Shown here piece after piece: positions 4,849 to 9,072 of a DNA stretch of 9,072 bases; within the stretch, counting starts at the first letter, position 1; every line of letters starts with the position of its first letter. Position numbers and translations under genes: made by a program. The stretch lies in contig JAQGKM010000164.1 of assembly GCA_028290125.1 (NCBI GenBank), positions 1 to 9,072 on the forward strand, given 5' to 3'. The notes below the pieces were generated by a model. That model had not been told where the DNA came from. It made no database searches and worked only from the letters and a program-made list of their open reading frames with translations. Source of the DNA: Hyphomicrobiales bacterium. Lineage in GTDB: Bacteria; Pseudomonadota; Alphaproteobacteria; Rhizobiales; Beijerinckiaceae.

Positions 4849-6648
4849 TCAGACAGACAACCCGAGCGCCGCTTTCACCTTGCCCGAGTATCCGTAAATA
4901 TCCTCGCGCAATTGCAGCTTGCCGGTCTCGTCGACGAAGGCCGAGAAATAGCCGATGTGGATCGGCAACGGCTTCGGCATCTTCACCATGCGCTCGGCGC
5001 CGCCCTTGAGCTTTTTCACGCGCTCTTCCGTCCAGCCCTGTCCCAGAACGATTTCCGCCAAGGCGAAAGGCTGATCGACGCGCACGCAGCCATGGCTGTA
5101 GGCGCGTCTGGCGTTGGCGAACAGGCTGCGCGACGGCGTGTCGTGCAGATAGACCGAGTGCTCATTCGGGAACATGAACTTGATCCAGCCCAGCGCATTG
5201 CGCTCGCCCGGCGGCTGGCGGACGATCATCTGTCCCTTGCGCTGGATGACCTCGTAGCCGAGGCGCGTGAGATAGGTCGGATCTTCCTTCAGCTTCGGCA
5301 GCATCTCGTTCTTGATGATCGACGGCGGCACGTTCCAGTAGGGATTGACGATCAGGAACTGCATGGAATTGGAGAACACCGGCGTCGGCGTCTGCGGCTT
5401 GCCGACGACGACGCGCGCTTCATGCACGATCGTGTCGCCGCGATAGACCCGCACCTTGTAGTCGGGGATGTTTACTTCGATCCGGTCGTGGCCCATGTCG
5501 CGCGGCATCCAGCGCCAGCGTTCCATGTTGGCGATGATCTCGTCTTCGAGGCGGGCCGGATGTCCGCCCGACAGCGCCGCGATCGTGCGTGCCGTGAGCG
5601 TGCCGGAGGCCGGAATGCCATTGGCTTTCTGAAAACCCGCGACAGCTTCCGCGACGCGTGTGTCGTAGACGAGATCGTCCGACGCCACGGCCTGATCGAG
5701 CCCGAAGCGCGCGCGGATCAGCGGCACGCGGTCGTCCTTCATGCCGGCCTTCAGCACCGGCCCCATCGGGATGGGGCGCTGGGCGACGGCTGGCGCCGCA
5801 TGGCGCAATTCGGCGAGCTTGTCGCGCAGCGTGCGGTAGCCGCGATGCTGCGGATTGTAACCCTCGAGCGTCGCGCCGGCGTCCGCCGCAGCAGCAACTT
5901 CGACGAGGCTGCGGGACGGCTCGATGACTTCTGGCTTCACGGTGATCTGGCTGGAAATCGCACGCGGGTCGATGCGCGCGCCGCTCGCCTGGCGGGCATA
6001 GGTCGCGACTGAGTCGGAGAGTGCGAGGTCGGCGGCGGCGAGCGCAGTCGCCTCGGCGCCGCGCAGCACCGGCGCGGGGGCCGAGCGCAGGTCGAGCGCA
6101 TCGTCGGCGGCGCGCTCCAGACGCGCGATGGCCGCGCGGGCCTGGCCGGTCCAGCCATTGTCGGCGCCGAGCCACAAGGGCTGCCAGCCGCGCGTTTCGT
6201 AAACATGGGCGACAGCCTCGCGCACACGGCGCTGCGCTGTCGGAACGCGCTCGGCGAGTCGCGCTTCGAGGGTCGCCTTCAACGCGACCTGCACGGGCGA
6301 CAGAACCGGCGCAGCGGGCTGCTCGGCGACGACCGGCGTCGCCGGCGCGGCAACCGGAGCCGGCGTGAGATCGACGGCGACTTCGGGCGGCATCGGAACG
6401 ATGTTCGGGTCGATCTCGGCCTCGGCCGCGACGGCGGGCGCTTCCGGAGCCGGGACGGCGTCGGGCGCGGGCGCCTCGGCGACCTCCTTGACGTTGAGCG
6501 CCGGCGAGGCCTCGCGTGGCGTTTCGACCGCCTCGATTGTTTCGACCGTCTCAACGGGTTCGGGCGTCTGCGCGCGCAGCGTTGGAGCCGCCAGCGTCAG
6601 CGCGAGGCCCATGGCGGTCGCAAGGCAGAGATCAGCGCGCGCTCTCAT
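4849..6648 (-). CDS. YcbB/LdtD-type L,D-transpeptidase
   Basis: This periplasmic enzyme joins peptidoglycan stems by meso-DAP to meso-DAP (3-3) links, using a catalytic cysteine. The 599 residues compare well with E. coli YcbB (615). Order: signal peptide 1-26 (core LATAMGLALTLAAP, cut near LRA); Pro/Ala/Glu-rich linker about 27-118 with repeated VET triplets; YcbB-type scaffold region about 119-290; peptidoglycan-binding domain about 296-360 (AVAGFQKANGIPASGTLTAR); catalytic domain about 388-570. The active-site block is intact: YLHDTP with H502, then YSHGCVRVD with H519, C521 and R523. The start is ATG at 6648 with GGGGA 4 bases upstream. It follows the regulator gene on the same strand after 123 bases, in which I see no convincing promoter or terminator, and precedes a likely cross-link-cutting peptidase. 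Carbapenem-type beta-lactams inhibit this family. Confidence 0.95.
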   Translation of the reverse strand: MRARADLCLATAMGLALTLAAPTLRAQTPEPVETVETIEAVETPREASPALNVKEVAEAPAPDAVPAPEAPAVAAEAEIDPNIVPMPPEVAVDLTPAPVAAPATPVVAEQPAAPVLSPVQVALKATLEARLAERVPTAQRRVREAVAHVYETRGWQPLWLGADNGWTGQARAAIARLERAADDALDLRSAPAPVLRGAEATALAAADLALSDSVATYARQASGARIDPRAISSQITVKPEVIEPSRSLVEVAAAADAGATLEGYNPQHRGYRTLRDKLAELRHAAPAVAQRPIPMGPVLKAGMKDDRVPLIRARFGLDQAVASDDLVYDTRVAEAVAGFQKANGIPASGTLTARTIAALSGGHPARLEDEIIANMERWRWMPRDMGHDRIEVNIPDYKVRVYRGDTIVHEARVVVGKPQTPTPVFSNSMQFLIVNPYWNVPPSIIKNEMLPKLKEDPTYLTRLGYEVIQRKGQMIVRQPPGERNALGWIKFMFPNEHSVYLHDTPSRSLFANARRAYSHGCVRVDQPFALAEIVLGQGWTEERVKKLKGGAERMVKMPKPLPIHIGYFSAFVDETGKLQLREDIYGYSGKVKAALGLSV

Positions 6649-6771
6649 ATCGTCCCCAGATCACCTGGTCCGCCGGCCCCGCGGTCATCGGAGGGGTTGC
6701 GGCGAACGGGCCAATGTTTCTCATCTTACGCGGAACTAAACCGTTGATCGACTGATCACAATTTAGAAAGT

Positions 6772-8271
6772 TCAGGCTGCCACGCCGGGCTCGGCCTCGG
6801 CCGTTGTCGCTTCGTCGAGACCAAGGTCTTTCAGCTTGCGGTACAGTGTGGACCGGCCAATGCCAAGCCGCCGCGCCATTTCCGACATCTGGCCACGGTA
6901 ATGCGTCAAGGCAAAGCGAATCAGCTCGCCCTCCACATCGTCGAGGCGGCGCGCGTGGCCGTGGTCATCCAGCAGCCGCAGCATGTGCGGATCGCGTGCA
7001 TGCAGGCCGGTGATCTGCGGCGCACGCAACGGCGGCGTCGCGGGAGTGGCGGCGACCATGGCGGCCAGCGCGGGCGCAGCCGGAACGCGGACGTCATAGC
7101 CCTCGACGCGCGCCGCGACCTGCGGGAATTCAGCCACGCCCAGTTCATCGCCTTCGCTCAGGACGACAGCGCGGAACACGGCGTTTTCAAGCTGGCGGAC
7201 ATTGCCCGGCCATTCGTAGCGTGACAGCAGATGCAGCGCCTCTGCCGAGAGGCCGCGGATCGACTTGCCCTCTTCGGCCGCAAACCTCTGCGCGAACCGC
7301 TGGGCAAGACCGCCGATATCGCCGGAGCGCGCGCGCAGCGGCGGCAGCGTGACCGGAAACACATTGAGCCGATAGTAGAGATCTTCGCGAAACATGCCGG
7401 CCTTGACCTGCTCGATCAGGTTCTGGCTCGTGGCCGAGATCAGCCGCACGTCGATCCGCGCCGGGCGCTTCTGGCCAGGCACGTCGATCTCTCCGTCCTG
7501 GATCAGGCGCAGAAGCTTCGCCTGCAGCTCAAGCGGCAGCAGGCCGATCTCGTCGAGGAACAGGGCGCCGCCATGCGCCTCGGCAAATTTCCCCTGCGCC
7601 TTGTCGGAGCCGGTCTCGGCGCCAAACAGCAGGGCGTCCGCCTGCTCGGGCGCGAGCGCGGCGCAATTGACGGCCAGAAAGGGCCGGCCGCGCCGGTCCG
7701 ACGCGCTCTGGATGGCGCGGGCGAAGAGATGCTTGCCGACCCCGGCCTCGCCCTCGATCAGGACGGGCAGATGCGCGCGGGCCGCGCGTTCGCCGAGCCG
7801 GATCGCCCGGGCCATGTCCTCGCTCTGCGTGTAGATGTGGCGGAAGCCGACAGCGCCGGCAGTGCGGCGCGTGGCGCGGCGCGTCTCGTCCTGAAGCGCA
7901 CGGAAGCGCAGCGCATTCTTGATGGAGACGTGGAGCCGCTCGGCCCCGACCGGCTGAACGACGAAATCATGCGCCCCGGCGCGCATCGCCGACATCACGA
8001 GATCGATCTGCGTCGACACAGTTTCGACGATCACCGGCACGGCGAGGCGCCGGTCACGCATTTCGGCCATGACGGCCAGACCGCCAAGGTCGGTCAGGAA
8101 CAGGTCGAGAATCAGAAGCGAGATCGGCGGCTCGCCGGTCGCGGCCAGCCGCGTCAGGGCCGCATGCCCGCTGTCCACGGTTTCGCTCTGAAAACCGAAG
8201 CGCCGGACCATCGCTTCCAGGAGGCGACGCTGCACGGGGTCGTGGTCGGCGATCAGAATCAGGGTCGGCAT
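6772..8271 (-). CDS. NtrC-family response regulator, receiver-AAA+-Fis, without GAFTGA
   Basis: This 499-residue cytoplasmic transcription regulator has a receiver domain at about 3-122, a linker, an AAA+ domain at about 145-385 and a Fis-type helix-turn-helix at about 447-486 (RGQMSEMARRLGIGRSTLYR). The phosphoacceptor D56 and switch T84 are present, but the acidic pair reads D9-H10, not D-D, and the invariant Lys is Q106 (FVVQPVGAERL). In the AAA+ part Walker A GEAGVGK (174-180), N202, Walker B ALFLDE (236-241), R295, R301 and WPGNVRQLEN are kept. The GAFTGA loop is missing: LLFGAETGSDKAQGKF (214-229) is about five residues shorter than usual there. The start is ATG at 8271 (GAGG four bases upstream); an upstream in-frame ATG at 8496 would add 75 non-homologous residues and run into the oligopeptidase gene. 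It is divergent from that gene and upstream of the cell-wall genes. Confidence 0.93.
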   Translation of the reverse strand: MPTLILIADHDPVQRRLLEAMVRRFGFQSETVDSGHAALTRLAATGEPPISLLILDLFLTDLGGLAVMAEMRDRRLAVPVIVETVSTQIDLVMSAMRAGAHDFVVQPVGAERLHVSIKNALRFRALQDETRRATRRTAGAVGFRHIYTQSEDMARAIRLGERAARAHLPVLIEGEAGVGKHLFARAIQSASDRRGRPFLAVNCAALAPEQADALLFGAETGSDKAQGKFAEAHGGALFLDEIGLLPLELQAKLLRLIQDGEIDVPGQKRPARIDVRLISATSQNLIEQVKAGMFREDLYYRLNVFPVTLPPLRARSGDIGGLAQRFAQRFAAEEGKSIRGLSAEALHLLSRYEWPGNVRQLENAVFRAVVLSEGDELGVAEFPQVAARVEGYDVRVPAAPALAAMVAATPATPPLRAPQITGLHARDPHMLRLLDDHGHARRLDDVEGELIRFALTHYRGQMSEMARRLGIGRSTLYRKLKDLGLDEATTAEAEPGVAA

Positions 8272-8351
8272 CTGGCCTCTCGGGGGCGGGGCGCGGAACG
8301 CCCTTGGAAGGCCACTCTGAAACATCAGGGTAAACGCGGACTTAACGGACT

Positions 8352-8366
8352 GTCCCGCTGCGGGAC
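8352..8366. promoter_or_regulatory. 15-bp perfect palindrome in the divergent promoter region
   Basis: gtcccgc (8352-8358), a central t and gcgggac (8360-8366) are perfect inverted repeats with a one-base centre. The site lies between the regulator and oligopeptidase genes, 81 bases from the regulator start and 81 from the peptidase start. An odd-centred palindrome here suits an operator for a dimeric protein such as the Fis-type regulator beside it, or a short GC hairpin. Binding is inferred only from position and symmetry. Confidence 0.4.
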
Positions 8367-8378
8367 GCCCCTCGCCGG

Positions 8379-8407
8379 TTGATCGGCGGACGCGCATGTC
8401 CAATATG
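8379..8407 (+). promoter_or_regulatory. Candidate promoter of the oligoendopeptidase gene
   Basis: TTGATC (8379-8384), a 17-base spacer and AATATG (8402-8407) resemble a -35/-10 pair with a weak -10. Transcription would begin near 8414, leaving a leader of about 33 bases before the ATG at 8447. I looked for a sigma-54 type -24/-12 element (GG, ten bases, GC) at the nearby TTTGCA (8427-8432) and the upstream GG is absent. Confidence 0.25.
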
Positions 8408-8446
8408 AGGAATGTTTCGCGCCCGCTTTGCAGATTGGTTGACCCG

Positions 8447-9072
8447 ATGACCCGCTCTCTCCAGACCCCCGTCGTGCTCACCCCGGCCGCCGCCATGGCG
8501 ATGGCCGACGGCGATCTCGGCGCGCTGCCCGAATGGAACCTTGCGCATCTTTATCCGGGCATGGAGTCACCCGAATTCCTTGCGGATCTGGCTCGGGCCG
8601 CGACCGATTGCGCGCGCTTTTCAGCCGACTGGCGCGGCAAGCTGGGCGAGATCGCGAGTGGCGCGGACGCCAGCGCCCAATTGTTCGAAGCCGTGCGCGC
8701 CTATGAGGCGCTCGAGGATCTGCTCGGCCGCATCATGTCCTACGCCGGCCTGATCTACTCGGGCGACACGACCGATCCGGCGCGGGCGAAATTTTATGGC
8801 GATGCGCAGGAAAAGATCACCAACGCCTCCTCCGACCTGCTGTTCTTCACGCTGGAGTTGAATCGCATCGAGGATGCACTCCTCGAACAGGCGATCGATT
8901 CGGGGCCGCTTGCGCATTATCGCCCGTGGATCGAGGACATCCGCCGCGAAAAGCCCTACCAGCTCGACGACAAGATCGAGCAGCTGTTCCACGAGAAGAG
9001 CGTCACCGGGCGCGGCGCCTGGAACCGGCTGTTCGACGAGACCATCGCGAGCCTGCGGTTCACCGTCGAGGG
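8447..9072 (+). CDS. pepF: Oligoendopeptidase F, M3 family (5' part, cut by window end)
   Basis: The open frame from ATG at 8447 reaches the window end without a stop and gives 208 residues of an enzyme family usually about 600 long. M3 oligoendopeptidases are cytoplasmic zinc enzymes that cut short peptides. The N-terminal helical region is recognisable: LPEWNLAHLYPG (27-38), YEALEDLLGRIMSYAGLIYS, GDTTDPARAKFYGDAQEKIT, LLFFTLELNRIED, HYRPWIEDIRREKPYQLDD and LFHEKSVTGRGAWNRLFDET. The HEXXH zinc site lies further downstream, outside the window. In-frame ATGs at 8396 (GGCGGA five bases upstream) and 8405 are possible earlier starts; 8447 has no clear ribosome site, but the candidate promoter and the usual start of such proteins favour it. 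The gene is divergent from the NtrC-type regulator. Confidence 0.92.
   Translation, partial: MTRSLQTPVVLTPAAAMAMADGDLGALPEWNLAHLYPGMESPEFLADLARAATDCARFSADWRGKLGEIASGADASAQLFEAVRAYEALEDLLGRIMSYAGLIYSGDTTDPARAKFYGDAQEKITNASSDLLFFTLELNRIEDALLEQAIDSGPLAHYRPWIEDIRREKPYQLDDKIEQLFHEKSVTGRGAWNRLFDETIASLRFTVE

Noticed and set aside
4726..6012. 428-codon plus-strand frame opposite the L,D-transpeptidase gene
   Set aside because: It begins inside the repeat and lies antisense to an intact YcbB-like enzyme with its catalytic motif; its composition is that of a shadow frame.
6736..6766. Imperfect inverted repeat (ctaaa ... tttag) between the regulator and transpeptidase genes
   Set aside because: The stem is AT-rich, short and bulged, with no T-tract; it is too weak to call a terminator or operator.
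7231..8382. 383-codon plus-strand frame opposite the regulator gene
   Set aside because: It is antisense to well-conserved receiver and AAA+ motifs and has no recognisable domain.
8421..8432. Possible sigma-54 -12 element (TTTGCA) upstream of pepF
   Set aside because: The required GG ten bases upstream of the GC is absent (cg is found at 8418-8419).
8412..8450. Twelve-codon frame ending in an ATGA overlap with the pepF start
   Set aside because: The GAGGA directly abuts the ATG with no spacer, so it is a poor translation start, and the overlap can be chance.
8272..8496. 75-residue N-terminal extension of the regulator from an ATG at 8496
   Set aside because: Receiver homology begins at MPTLILIAD (ATG 8271), which has its own ribosome site. 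The extension overlaps the start of pepF on the other strand.

Overview
This window is GC-rich chromosomal DNA from an alphaproteobacterium, most likely of the order Hyphomicrobiales (Rhizobiales). The evidence is codon usage, the sequence style of the YcbB-type L,D-transpeptidase and the DUF882 peptidase, and copies of the dispersed 'cattgcgagcgcagcgaagcaatccag'-type repeat that I associate from memory with Bradyrhizobium-like genomes. I could not check the species.

Layout from left to right. Positions 1-69 hold the last 22 codons of an unidentified plus-strand gene. Positions 70-495 hold no gene. They carry a tandem array of three 137-bp units, each with two inverted 28-bp arms, between convergent genes. 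Positions 496-2913, minus strand, are a compact overlapping ABC importer operon of the nitrate/sulfonate/taurine type: ATPase (2913-2071), permease (2078-1284), permease (1305-496). No substrate-binding protein gene is present here. Positions 3042-4637 (minus) encode an exported DUF882/M15-type peptidase with a long proline-rich tail. Positions 4849-6648 (minus) encode an exported YcbB-like L,D-transpeptidase. Between these two lies a fourth, diverged copy of the repeat, whose interior holds a good intrinsic terminator for the transpeptidase gene. Positions 6772-8271 (minus) encode an NtrC-type response regulator. A 175-bp divergent region with a 15-bp palindrome separates it from the 5' part of an M3-family oligoendopeptidase F gene (8447 to the window end, plus strand).

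The two cell-wall enzymes make functional sense together. YcbB-type enzymes form 3-3 cross-links in peptidoglycan, and some DUF882 peptidases (MepK in E. coli) cut peptidoglycan cross-links, including 3-3 links. The regulator lies just upstream on the same strand and could control them, but that is inference.

The most unusual protein is the regulator. Its AAA+ domain keeps Walker A, Walker B and the arginine fingers but has lost the GAFTGA loop that contacts sigma-54. Its receiver has His in place of the main metal-binding Asp and Gln in place of the invariant Lys. It may therefore act without sigma-54 and without ordinary phosphorylation. The rest of the window looks like ordinary core genome. 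I see no phage, IS element, CRISPR array, tRNA or rRNA.
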